In this document: positions 1 to 8,525 of the stretch, one piece after another
How positions within the stretch are numbered: position 1 is the first letter of the stretch
Layout: each line of letters begins with the position of its first letter
Source of the DNA: Ligustrum vulgare
Lineage: Eukaryota; Streptophyta; Magnoliopsida; Lamiales; Oleaceae
Assembly: GCA_963555705.1 (NCBI GenBank)
Contig: OY743183.1
Span: forward strand, 30,229,932-30,293,931
DNA: 64,000 bases
Reading direction: 5' to 3'
The notes under the pieces: model-generated
Databases searched by the model: none
What the model was told of the DNA's origin: nothing
The model's input: the letters and a program-made list of their open reading frames with translations, nothing else
Translations under genes and position numbers: made by a program

Positions 1-183
1 TCCATGTCTTAAGAAAACAAATTGATGCATTTAGTCAAAGTCCAGTGGGTTAAATATGGTTGGGTTAAATATGGTAGCGATGATGCTACATAAGAAGAAG
101 AAGAAGAGATTCTGATTAAGTGTTCAGAAATCATAAGATCAAGTAAGATTAATTTCGAGGACGAAATTATTTTAAGGGGGTAA
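1..183 (+). pseudogene. Ty3/gypsy pol 3' end (integrase C-terminus), decayed
   Basis: The plus strand shows the typical tail of a gypsy integrase: a VLRKKQI-like segment, then VKVQW, then an acidic run of five Glu and a stop just before the polypurine tract. It is broken. There is a frame change near 33-36, a direct duplication of 15 bases (46-60 and 61-75) that repeats WVKYG in protein terms, and a stop at 91-93 where the family usually has Trp of the ATWE motif. The copy continues to the left of the window. The same decayed tail, with the same 15-base duplication and the same stop, occurs near 11088-11257, so both derive from one already defective element. Assignment to gypsy is from motif pattern; the lineage is inferred from the RT fragment at 8526-9664. 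Confidence 0.72.
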
Positions 184-186
184 GTT
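171..186 (+). other. Polypurine tract before LTR1
   Basis: The run tttaagggggtaagtt directly precedes the LTR start tgtagcgacc. It has the expected form and place of a plus-strand primer for an LTR retrotransposon, so the LTR that follows is a 3' LTR in plus orientation. Confidence 0.8.
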
Positions 187-497
187 TGTAGCGACCAAGA
201 ATTTTTACGCGATTAATAATTATTTTAATAGAAAATCGTGTCGCTACTATTTCACCCATTTTTATTAAGTTAACGCCACGACGTATTCGTATAGCCAAGT
301 CAAGAAATAATCGAGATCGTTCGATTTTAAATTAAATTCCGAATTTCTAAAAATATCTCCATTCTCTTGATTTAAAGTATATTAAGTCTAAGTACTTAAT
401 TCAATGTTATCCCAATATTTATTTATACAAAAATTACTTTTATTATTTAAATTAAGAAAATATATGCAAGCATGAGAGGTTCCATTATATATAATAA

Positions 498-966
498 TTA
501 TGAGAATCTTAATTTAATAAATATGGAAAAGTATATAAATGGTTGATAGATTCCATTATATGTAATCATGAAGAGCATAATATTTGTATAAATATGGAAA
601 AGTATATGAATGAATTATATACTCCATTATATATAATCATGAAGAGCATAATATTTGTATAAATATGGAAAAGTATATGAATGATTGATAAGACTCCATT
701 ATATGTAATCATGAAGAGCATAATATTTGTATAAATATGGAAAAGTATATGAATGAATTATATACTCCATTATATATAATCATGAAGAGCATAATATTTG
801 TATAAATATGGAAAAGTATATGAATGATTGATAAGACTCCATTATATGTAATCATGAAGAGCATAATATTTGTATAAATATGGAAAAGTATATGAATGAT
901 TTATATACTCCATTATATATAATCATGAAGAGCATATTATTTGTATAAATATGGAAAAGTATATGA
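498..966 (+). repeat. 71/72-bp tandem repeat in LTR1 upstream region
   Basis: Six units marked by gaagagcataatatttg start near 570, 641, 713, 784, 856 and 927. The spacing alternates 71, 72, 71, 72, 71, so the real unit is a 143-bp dimer (tataatcatg and tgtaatcatg variants, with gattgataagactcc or gaattatatactcc). It lies upstream of the TATA candidate, where LTR enhancer repeats are often found. The inverted copy is at about 3915-4390 and the plus-strand copy at 11567-12050. Confidence 0.85.
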
Positions 967-1048
967 ATGGTGCTTTACTTTAAGAAAAGGATGTGTTAAA
1001 ATTAATAGAATTGAATGATTATGTTTACAATATGCCAACTTTATACAT

Positions 1049-1058
1049 CTATTTAAAC
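1049..1058 (+). promoter_or_regulatory. Candidate TATA box of LTR1
   Basis: ctatttaaac lies between the upstream tandem array and a pyrimidine-rich leader (acacaactctacacatatac). It is conserved at 12137-12146 and, inverted, in the right arm of the palindrome. The position fits a U3/R boundary. No transcript evidence is available. Confidence 0.45.
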
Positions 1059-1196
1059 CCATCTCTTTTACACACAACTCTACACATATACACTTATTTC
1101 CAATCTCTTGACAAAATCCACAAGTAAGAGAAATTCAAGGTGGTCAAGAAAGTTTTGGTCCATTTACTACTACACTTCATTTTAATCTTTTAAAAG

Positions 1197-2046
1197 GTAA
1201 GTATATCTTATGTTTTTATGAAAAGTAAGTATGTTTTTATGAAAGGTAAATACACCTTATGTTTTTATGAAAAGTAAGTATGTTTTTATGACAAGTAAGT
1301 ATATCTTATGTTTTTATGAAAAGTAAGTATGTTTTTATGAAAGGTAAATACACCTTATGTTTTTATGAAAAGTAAGTATATCTTATGTTTTTATGAAAAG
1401 TAAGTATGAAAGGTAAATACACCTTATGTTTTTATGAAAAGTAAGTATGTTTTTATGACAAGTAAGTATATCTTATGTTTTTATGAAAAGTAAGTATGTT
1501 TTTATGAAAAGTAAATACACCTTATGTTTTTATGAAAAGTAAGTATGTTTTTATGACAAGTAAGTATACCTTATGTTTTTATGAAAAGTAAGTATGTTTT
1601 TATGACAAGTAAGTATATCTTATGTTTTTATGAAAAGTAAGTATGTTTTTATGAAAGGTAAATACACCTTATGTTTTTATGAAAAGTAAGTATGTTTTTA
1701 TGACAAGTAAGTATATCTTATGTTTTTATGAAAAGTAAGTATGTTTTTATGAAAGGTAAATACACCTTATGTTTTTATGAAAAGTAAGTATATCTTATGT
1801 TTTTATGAAAAGTAAGTATGAAAGGTAAATACACCTTATGTTTTTATGAAAAGTAAGTATGTTTTTATGACAAGTAAGTATATCTTATGTTTTTATGAAA
1901 AGTAAGTATGTTTTTATGAAAAGTAAATACACCTTATGTTTTTATGAAAAGTAAGTATGTTTTTATGACAAGTAAGTATACCTTATGTTTTTATGAAAAG
2001 TAAGTATGTTTTTATGACAAGTAAGTATATCTTATGTTTTTATGAA
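1197..2046 (+). repeat. Tandem array of 21/28-bp units in LTR1 leader
   Basis: Units of the form gtatgtttttatgaaaagtaa (21 bp) alternate with a 28-bp form carrying atatctt or atacacctt. I count about 27 copies of gtaagtat by eye. A 412-bp block is duplicated head to tail (landmarks taagtatgaaagg at 1401 and 1813; taagtatacc at 1561 and 1973). The same array is much shorter in the copy at 12284-12460 and independently expanded at 7417-8140. Confidence 0.88.
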
Positions 2047-2329
2047 AATGTTTGGATCATTGCTATGAAATCAATCTCACAAGATTGTTATGGGTTCCAT
2101 ATGATATGTTTATGATTATGCTAAGGGGACCGGAGTTTAGTAGCGCTACACATAAGAATTCTTGCCATTTAAGTTCGGTAAAATTCTTGTGTCTCCCTAT
2201 GTTTATGAATATTTCAATCCTATCCTATGTTATGATGAAAATGATCCATATGCTTTCAAAATAAAATTTATGCTTGGTATACTTACTGGGATTTTATAAA
2301 TCTCACTCCACGATATTTACCATTTTCAG
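1197..2329 (+). other. Candidate leader intron in LTR1 copy a
   Basis: The first donor is aaaag/gtaagtat with GT at 1197, a near-complete match to the U1 complement. A plausible acceptor is ccattttcag ending at 2329, preceded by ctcactccac, which could hold a branch point. Donor and acceptor are kept in the other plus copies (7417-8420 and 12285-12741), giving predicted introns of 1,133, 1,004 and 457 nt. All the length variation between LTR copies in this part falls inside the predicted intron. Confidence 0.4.
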
Positions 2330-2439
2330 ATAATTGAAGGTTCGAGGCGGTCAACATGGAAGTGGCAAAAGTGGTTAAGATTGATGAGATAATTATGTTG
2401 AACTTTATGTAAGAAAATTATGTTCTATTTTTATTCACA

Positions 2440-4688
2440 AATAAAAATAGAACATAATTTTCTTACATAAAGTTCAACATAATTATCTCATCAATCTTAA
2501 CCACTTTTGCCACTTCCATGTTGACCGCCTCGAACCTTCAATTATCTGAAAATGGTAAATATCGTGGAGTGAGATTTATAAAATCCCAGTAAGTATACCA
2601 AGCATAAATTTTCTTTTGAAAGCATATGGATCATTTTCATCATAACATAGGATAGGATTGAAATATTCATAAACATAGGGAGACACAAGAATTTTACCGA
2701 ACTTAAATGGCAAGAATTCTTATGTGTAGCGCTACTAAACTCCGGTCCCCTTAGCATAATCATAAACATATCATATGGAACCCATAACAATCTTGTGAGA
2801 TTGATTTCATAGCAATGATCCAAACATTTTCATAAAAACATAAGATATACTTACTTGTCATAAAAACATACTTACTTTTCATAAAAACATAAGGTATACT
2901 TACTTGTCATAAAAACATACTTACTTTTCATAAAAACATAAGGTGTATTTACTTTTCATAAAAACATACTTACTTTTCATAAAAACATAAGATATACTTA
3001 CTTGTCATAAAAACATACTTACTTTTCATAAAAACATAAGGTGTATTTACCTTTCATACTTACTTTTCATAAAAACATAAGATATACTTACTTTTCATAA
3101 AAACATAAGGTGTATTTACCTTTCATAAAAACATACTTACTTTTCATAAAAACATAAGATATACTTACTTGTCATAAAAACATACTTACTTTTCATAAAA
3201 ACATAAGGTGTATTTACCTTTCATAAAAACATACTTACTTTTCATAAAAACATAAGATATACTTACTTGTCATAAAAACATACTTACTTTTCATAAAAAC
3301 ATAAGGTATACTTACTTGTCATAAAAACATACTTACTTTTCATAAAAACATAAGGTGTATTTACTTTTCATAAAAACATACTTACTTTTCATAAAAACAT
3401 AAGATATACTTACTTGTCATTAAAACATACTTACTTTTCATAAAAACATAAGGTGTATTTACCTTTCATACTTACTTTTCATAAAAACATAAGATATACT
3501 TACTTTTCATAAAAACATAAGGTGTATTTACCTTTCATAAAAACATACTTACTTTTCATAAAAACATAAGATATACTTACTTGTCATAAAAACATACTTA
3601 CTTTTCATAAAAACATAAGGTGTATTTACCTTTCATAAAAACATACTTACTTTTCATAAAAACATAAGATATACTTACCTTTTAAAAGATTAAAATGAAG
3701 TGTAGTAGTAAATGGACCAAAACTTTCTTGACCACCTTGAATTTCTCTTACTTGTGGATTTTGTCAAGAGATTGGAAATAAGTGTATATGTGTAGAGTTG
3801 TGTGTAAAAGAGATGGGTTTAAATAGATGTATAAAGTTGGCATATTGTAAACATAATCATTCAATTCTATTAATTTTAACACATCCTTTTCTTAAAGTAA
3901 AGCACCATTCATATACTTTTCCATATTTATACAAATAATATGCTCTTCATGATTATATATAATGGAGTATATAAATCATTCATATACTTTTCCATATTTA
4001 TACAAATATTATGCTCTTCATGATTACATATAATGGAGTCTTATCAATCATTCATATACTTTTCCATATTTATACAAATATTATGCTCTTCATGATTATA
4101 TATAATGGAGTATATAATTCATTCATATACTTTTCCATATTTATACAAATATTATGCTCTTCATGATTACATATAATGGAGTCTTATCAATCATTCATAT
4201 ACTTTTCCATATTTATACAAATATTATGCTCTTCATGATTATATATAATGGAGTATATAATTCATTCATATACTTTTCCATATTTATACAAATATTATGC
4301 TCTTCATGATTACATATAATGGAATCTATCAACCATTTATATACTTTTCCATATTTATTAAATTAAGATTCCAATAATTATTATATATAATGGAACCTCT
4401 CATGCTTGCATATATTTTCTTAATTTAAATAATAAAAGTAATTTTTGTATAAATAAATATTGGGATAACATTGAATTAAGTACTTAGACTTAATATACTT
4501 TAAATCAAGAGAATGGAGATATTTTTAGAAATTCGGAATTTAATTTAAAATCGAACGATCTCGATTATTTCTTGACTTGGCTATACGAATACGTCGTGGC
4601 GTTAACTTAATAAAAATGGGTGAAATAGTAGCGACACGATTTTCTATTAAAATAATTATTAATCGCGTAAAAATTCTTGGTCGCTACA
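2440..4688 (-). mobile_element. LTR1 copy b, minus strand (right palindrome arm)
   Basis: Reverse complement of LTR1. Its first base (tgtagcgacc on the minus strand) is at 4688 and it runs left to the palindrome centre, again missing the terminal 123 bp and any primer-binding site. No polypurine tract lies outside it. The plus-strand flank aatttcctttcataaaaa is unrelated to the left flank, so 4688 looks like a genuine LTR end joined to other DNA. It contains the inverted tandem arrays (about 2825-3680 and 3915-4390) and the same 412-bp internal duplication, so that duplication predates the fold-back. Confidence 0.85.
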
Positions 4689-5522
4689 AATTTCCTTTCA
4701 TAAAAATAACTCTTCACAAATCACATAACATTCATATGCAATCATAATTTAAATCAATTAATAGGTGAGAGCATACCATACTATGCTCTTAATTCCAAAC
4801 GATAAAATTCTAAGCAGAGTTTCCTTTGAAATTTGGACTTATTCAAACCGTAAGCATACTTCATAACTCACAATAATAAATAATTCCACATTTGATCACA
4901 ACGATCTAAAAATTGACCACAATTTCATCAAACTTCAATATCATTAAAAAATATTCCAGAAAATCAATTCATAATTCCTCAACATAGAAATTTCAAATCA
5001 TAGTCGTCAATATCACAATATCACTTCCTTCAATACCTTAATTGGCTCAAAAGATTACTCATACTTATATTTATAAGTCATAAATCATATTCCCAAAATT
5101 TAATCACAAGGCCAAAGTTCATAATAAATTTCTCTTCAATATAGAGGCATAATTCACTTACTCAACATAATATCCATTACTTAATTCCCAATAACCAAAT
5201 CTTTAAATCTCTAACTTCATAATGCTTCTCATAAAAGTCTCATTAAAATCATATCACTTATAATCTTAACATCTCAAAAAAAAATCATAAAATTGGCTCG
5301 CTATTTCTCATTAAATCTAAATGATAGATAATCTGAACATATTTCTAATCATTTCTGTTGACTTCTCATACTTAATGCCATGTCTAAAATCAATTATGCA
5401 AAGTCCATTTAAGGTTTATCATTTCTAAACTCGAGGACAACAATTATTTTGAAAATTATTCTTAAGTCATATTATTCCCATTATGCTCAACACCCGTTCT
5501 CTTTCTTTCTTTTCTTTCTGAA

Positions 5523-5546
5523 TTTTTTTTTTTTTTTTTTTTTTTT
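5523..5546. repeat. Homopolymer T run (24)
   Basis: Twenty-four T on the plus strand, flanked by the short inverted pair ttctgaa and ttcagaa. It is a likely site of sequencing length error. Confidence 0.9.
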
Positions 5547-5549
5547 CAG

Positions 5550-5732
5550 AATTGAAACTTGAAGAGTGGTACCAATAATCATTCACAGTTTTTCCTTGCT
5601 TTTAAGCAAAGGTAGTGATAAAGGGATAAATTATTGAACCGAAAATTGAAACTTGAAGAGGAAGTACTAATAACCATCCACAGTTTTTCCCTTGTTTTTA
5701 CACAAAGGTAGTGATAAAGGGATAAATTATTG
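5550..5732. repeat. 94-bp direct tandem duplication
   Basis: Two diverged copies start aattgaaacttgaagag at 5550 and 5644. Both contain cacagtttttcc and ggtagtgataaagggataaa. They differ at several positions, so the duplication is not recent. Confidence 0.85.
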
Positions 5733-6384
5733 TACGAATTCATTATCAATTTTGTTTGTTTAATATATTATTCCATATATTTTGGGCAAAAGTTACAACC
5801 CAACTTAATTTCTAATTGAGTCAATCTTACTAAGCTTAATATGCACCAAAATTCATATAAATATCCTCTCTGTCTCATGATTCTACATTGAAAAGAATAA
5901 AAAAATTGAGTCTTCTATCAATTTATATCATACTTGACATGTATATTATGTGTAACACATAAAGATTCATAACATATGAAGATTTCATACTTAACATGTC
6001 TTAATAAAATCGTAAATGACTTGCAAAGCATATAACATACCTGGTTCGAGGAGTCAATACGTGGAGAGTGACATAGTAGAGTGATGAGTTAAAATATTTC
6101 ATATAATCTTATTTTCCTTTAATCAACAATAATTTAATGTGGTTGTATCCAAATCAACATTTTCTTGAATCATAATTCCTAATTAATCACAGTCTTCAAA
6201 ACAAATCCAATATCGATATAGTAATTATCTCCCCATCAATAATTAATAACTTAACCCAAATAAAATTTATCGTCAAATCTTATTTTTCCTTTAGTCCCCA
6301 AACTTCTAGAAATTTATCAAAGACATTAATATAAACATCATATCACTAACTAATTATATTCCATAAAATTTTCAGGACATTACA

Positions 6385-6401
6385 AACTCCCTTACTTAAA
6401 A
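6385..6401 (-). other. Polypurine tract before LTR2 (minus)
   Basis: On the minus strand ttttaagtaagggagtt immediately precedes tgtaatgtcc. Upstream is ttcaaggacaaaattc, the same conserved context (ttcgaggacgaaatt) that precedes LTR1, so LTR1 and LTR2 belong to related gypsy families. Confidence 0.75.
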
Positions 6402-6629
6402 TGAATTTTGTCCTTGAAATTCGCACATCAAATTTCATCATGCTTTTCAAAATCATAACCATACTTGACATGTGAAAATTCAACTTTTTTTTTTTATAAT
6501 GAATAGTGATTTCGTTCACTGTTCATCATGAATAGCACGTCGTTTTACTGTTCACATGAATAGTGATTTTTTTTTTTTTTTAAAGAAATAAAATTTCAAA
6601 AATCTACAGAATCGTTTTTAAAACTCTTT

Positions 6630-6641
6630 GCTCTGATACCA
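6630..6641 (-). other. Primer-binding site, initiator Met tRNA
   Basis: The minus strand reads tggtatcagagc two bases after an LTR end (cgggtcgtcaca at 6655-6644). This is the usual plant initiator-Met primer-binding site of gypsy and copia elements. Only about 230 bp separate it from the polypurine tract at 6385-6401, so the internal coding part of this element is missing. Confidence 0.85.
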
Positions 6642-6643
6642 AC

Positions 6644-6766
6644 TGTGACGACCCGAATTCTCGACCATTCGAGTGCCACAAAAAGTGACTCATATCATAT
6701 TATCGAGACTTAAATAGTAATGTAAAATTATTCAAAAGAATAATTAGAATCCCATAATTTTATTTG
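6644..6766 (-). mobile_element. LTR1 3' terminal fragment (123 bp), minus
   Basis: Matches the last 123 bp of the complete LTR1 (12850-12972) in reverse orientation and ends with caca beside the primer-binding site, so it is the end of a 5' LTR. Its other end (6766) lies at the same LTR1 position where the palindrome arms and the fragment at 7301-8525 also break. Confidence 0.85.
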
Positions 6767-6853
6767 AAAAGTTGAATTTTCACATGTCAAGTATGGTTAT
6801 GATTTTGAAAAGCATGATGAAATTTGATGTGCGAATTTCAAGGACAAAATTCA

Positions 6854-7308
6854 TTTTAAGCAAGGGAGTTTGTAATGTCCTGAAAATTTTATGGAATATA
6901 ATTAGTTAGTGATATGATGTTTATATTGATGTCTTTGATAAATTTCTAGAAGTTCGGGGACTAAAGGAAAAATAAGATTTGACGATAAATTTTATTTGGG
7001 TTAAGTTATTAATTATTGATGGGGAGATAATTACTATATCGATATTGGATTTGTTTTGAAGACTGTGATTAATTAGGAATTATGATTCAAGAAAATGTTG
7101 ATTTGGATACAACCACATTAAATTATTGTTGATTAAAGGAAAATAAGATTATATGAAATATTTTAACTCATCACTCTACTATGTCACTCTCCACGTATTG
7201 ACTCCTCGAACCAGGTATGTTATATGCTTTGCAAGTCATTTACGATTTTATTAAGACATGTTAAGTATGAAATCTTCATATGTTATGAATCTTTATGTGT
7301 TACACATA
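6854..7308 (+). mobile_element. Polypurine tract and truncated LTR2, plus strand
   Basis: ttttaagcaagggagtt (6854-6870) is followed by LTR2 from 6871. After about 438 bp, LTR2 is joined to the interior of LTR1 copy c through an 8-base overlap (tacacata, 7301-7308). It is the right arm of the 542-bp inverted repeat. It contains a strong 5' splice-site-like sequence, ccag/gtatgt, at about 7211-7220. Confidence 0.75.
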
Positions 7309-8525
7309 TACACTTATTTCCAACCTCTTGACAAAATCCACAAGTAAGAGAAATTCAAGGTGGTCAAGAAAGTTTTGGTCCATTTACTACTACACTTCAT
7401 TTTAATCTTTTAAAAGGTAAGTATATCTTATGTTTTTATGAAAAGTAAGTATATCTTATGTTTTTATGAAAAGTAAGTATGTTTTTATGAAAGATAAATA
7501 TACCTTATGTTTTTATGACAAGTAAGTATATCTTATGTTTTTATGAAAAGTTAGTATGTTTTTATGAAAGGTAAATACACCTTATGTTTTTATGAAAAGT
7601 AAGTATGTTTTTATGACAAGTAAGTATATCTTATGTTTTTTATGAAAATTAAGTATGTTGTTATGAAATGTAAGTATATCTTATGTTTTTTATGAAAATT
7701 AAGTATGTTGTTATGAAATGTAAGTATATCTTATGTTTTTATGAAAATTAAGTATGTTGTTATGAAATGTAAGTATATCTTATGTTTTTATGAAAATTAA
7801 GTATGTTGTTATGAAATGTAAGTATATCTTATGTTTTTATGAAAAGTAAGTATGTTTTTATGAAAGGTAAATACACCTTATGTTTTTATGAAAAGTAAGT
7901 ATGTTTTTATGACAAGTAAGTATATCTTATGTTTTTATGAAAAGTAAGTATGTTTTTATGAAAGGTAAATACACCTTATGTTTTTATGAAAAGTAAGTAT
8001 GTTTTTATGACAAGTAAGTATATCTTATATTTTTATGAAAAGTAAGTATGTTTTTATGAAAGGTAAATACACCTTATATTTTTATGAAAAGTAAGTATGT
8101 TTTTATGACAAGTAAGTATATCTTATGTTTTTATGAAAATGTTTGGATCATTGCTATGAAATCAATCTCACAAGATTGTTATGGGTTCCATATGATATGT
8201 TTATGATTATGCTAAGGGGACCGGAGTTTAGTAGCGCTACACATAAGAATTCTTGCCATTTAAGTTCGGTAAAATTCTTGTGTCTCCCTATGTTTATGAG
8301 TATTTCGATCCTATCCTATGTTATGATGAAAATGATCCATATGCTTTCAAAAGAAAATTTATGCTTGGTATACTTACTGGGATTTTATAAATCTCACTCC
8401 ACGATATTTACCATTTTCAGATAATTGAAGGTTCGAGGCGGTCAACATGGAAGTGGCAAAAGTGGTTAAGATTGATGAGATAATTATGTTGAACTTTATG
8501 TAAGAAAATTATGTTCTATTTTTAT
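7301..8525 (+). mobile_element. LTR1 copy c, truncated at both ends
   Basis: Corresponds to 1081-2435 of LTR1 copy a, so it lacks the promoter half and the terminal 127 bp or so. The left joint is to LTR2, the right joint (ttattc at 8520-8525) to a gypsy RT fragment on the opposite strand. The tandem array is arranged differently from the other copies, with four or five ttaagtatgttgttatgaaatg units (about 7645-7820) not seen elsewhere, so arrays expand independently in each copy. Confidence 0.85.
7417..8420 (+). other. Candidate leader intron in LTR1 copy c
   Basis: Same donor (aaaag/gtaagtat) and acceptor (ccattttcag) as in the other LTR1 copies, with a rearranged repeat array between them. 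This copy has no promoter in the window, so it is probably silent. Confidence 0.33.

Larger units (their letters stand above)
187..2439 (+). mobile_element. LTR1 copy a (3' LTR, lacks last ~123 bp)
   Basis: Begins tgtagcgacc after the polypurine tract and matches the complete LTR at 11274-12972, but stops at 2439 where the palindrome turns round, so the terminal 123 bp (present at 12850-12972) are missing. It is longer than the 1,699-bp copy because its tandem repeats are expanded. Order of parts: about 290 bp of unique sequence, a 71/72-bp tandem array (about 498-960), a promoter-like stretch (TATA candidate 1049-1058), a second tandem array (1197-2046), then a unique end. The unit 1215-1626 is duplicated at 1627-2038 (412 bp period). 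Confidence 0.85.
185..4690. repeat. 4.5-kb near-perfect palindrome of LTR1
   Basis: The left arm 185-2435 is the reverse complement of the right arm 2440-4690, with equal arm lengths (2,251 bp) and a 4-base spacer (caca, 2436-2439). The arms differ by a few substitutions: near 503-506 against about 4370, and near 2260 (aaaataaaat against aaaagaaaat), where one change introduces a stop in an open frame. Pairing ends within two bases of the LTR start on both sides, but the outer flanks are unrelated (polypurine tract on the left, LTR2-like DNA on the right). Equal arm lengths were derived from the end and centre coordinates, not from a full alignment. Confidence 0.9.
4689..6384 (-). mobile_element. 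LTR2 copy, minus strand
   Basis: Read on the minus strand, a second LTR type begins tgtaatgtcc at 6384, right after a polypurine tract, and runs left. The 3' limit is not certain; sequence shared with the plus-strand fragment at 9666-10052 extends to about 4770. It holds a T24 run (5523-5546), a 94-bp direct duplication (5550-5636 and 5644-5732) and no coding potential I can recognise. Calling the whole stretch LTR2 is inference; part could be older DNA that LTR1 copy b inserted into. Confidence 0.55.
5947..7308. repeat. Inverted repeat, two 542-bp arms with 278-bp spacer
   Basis: The left arm 5947-6488 is the reverse complement of the right arm 6767-7308. Landmarks pair with a constant coordinate sum of 13255, for example the LTR2 starts at 6384 and 6871. 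Each arm carries a stretch of degraded internal sequence, a polypurine tract and the first ~440 bp of LTR2. The spacer 6489-6766 holds T-rich DNA, a minus-strand primer-binding site and the end of an LTR1. Confidence 0.88.

Noticed and set aside
2052..2264. A 70-93 residue open frame (DHCYEINLTRLLW...) present in all four LTR1 copies
   Set aside because: The start is TTG, it overlaps the predicted intron and acceptor, one copy has a stop, and repetition is explained by LTR copying. Treated as non-coding LTR.
185..4690. A foldback or MITE-type DNA transposon
   Set aside because: The arms are LTRs with a polypurine tract and tg...ca ends, not transposon terminal repeats; no target duplication is visible at 185/4690.
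5500..5560. Poly(T) as the tail of a minus-strand SINE or processed copy
   Set aside because: No pol III boxes, body or target duplication could be seen beside the T24 run.
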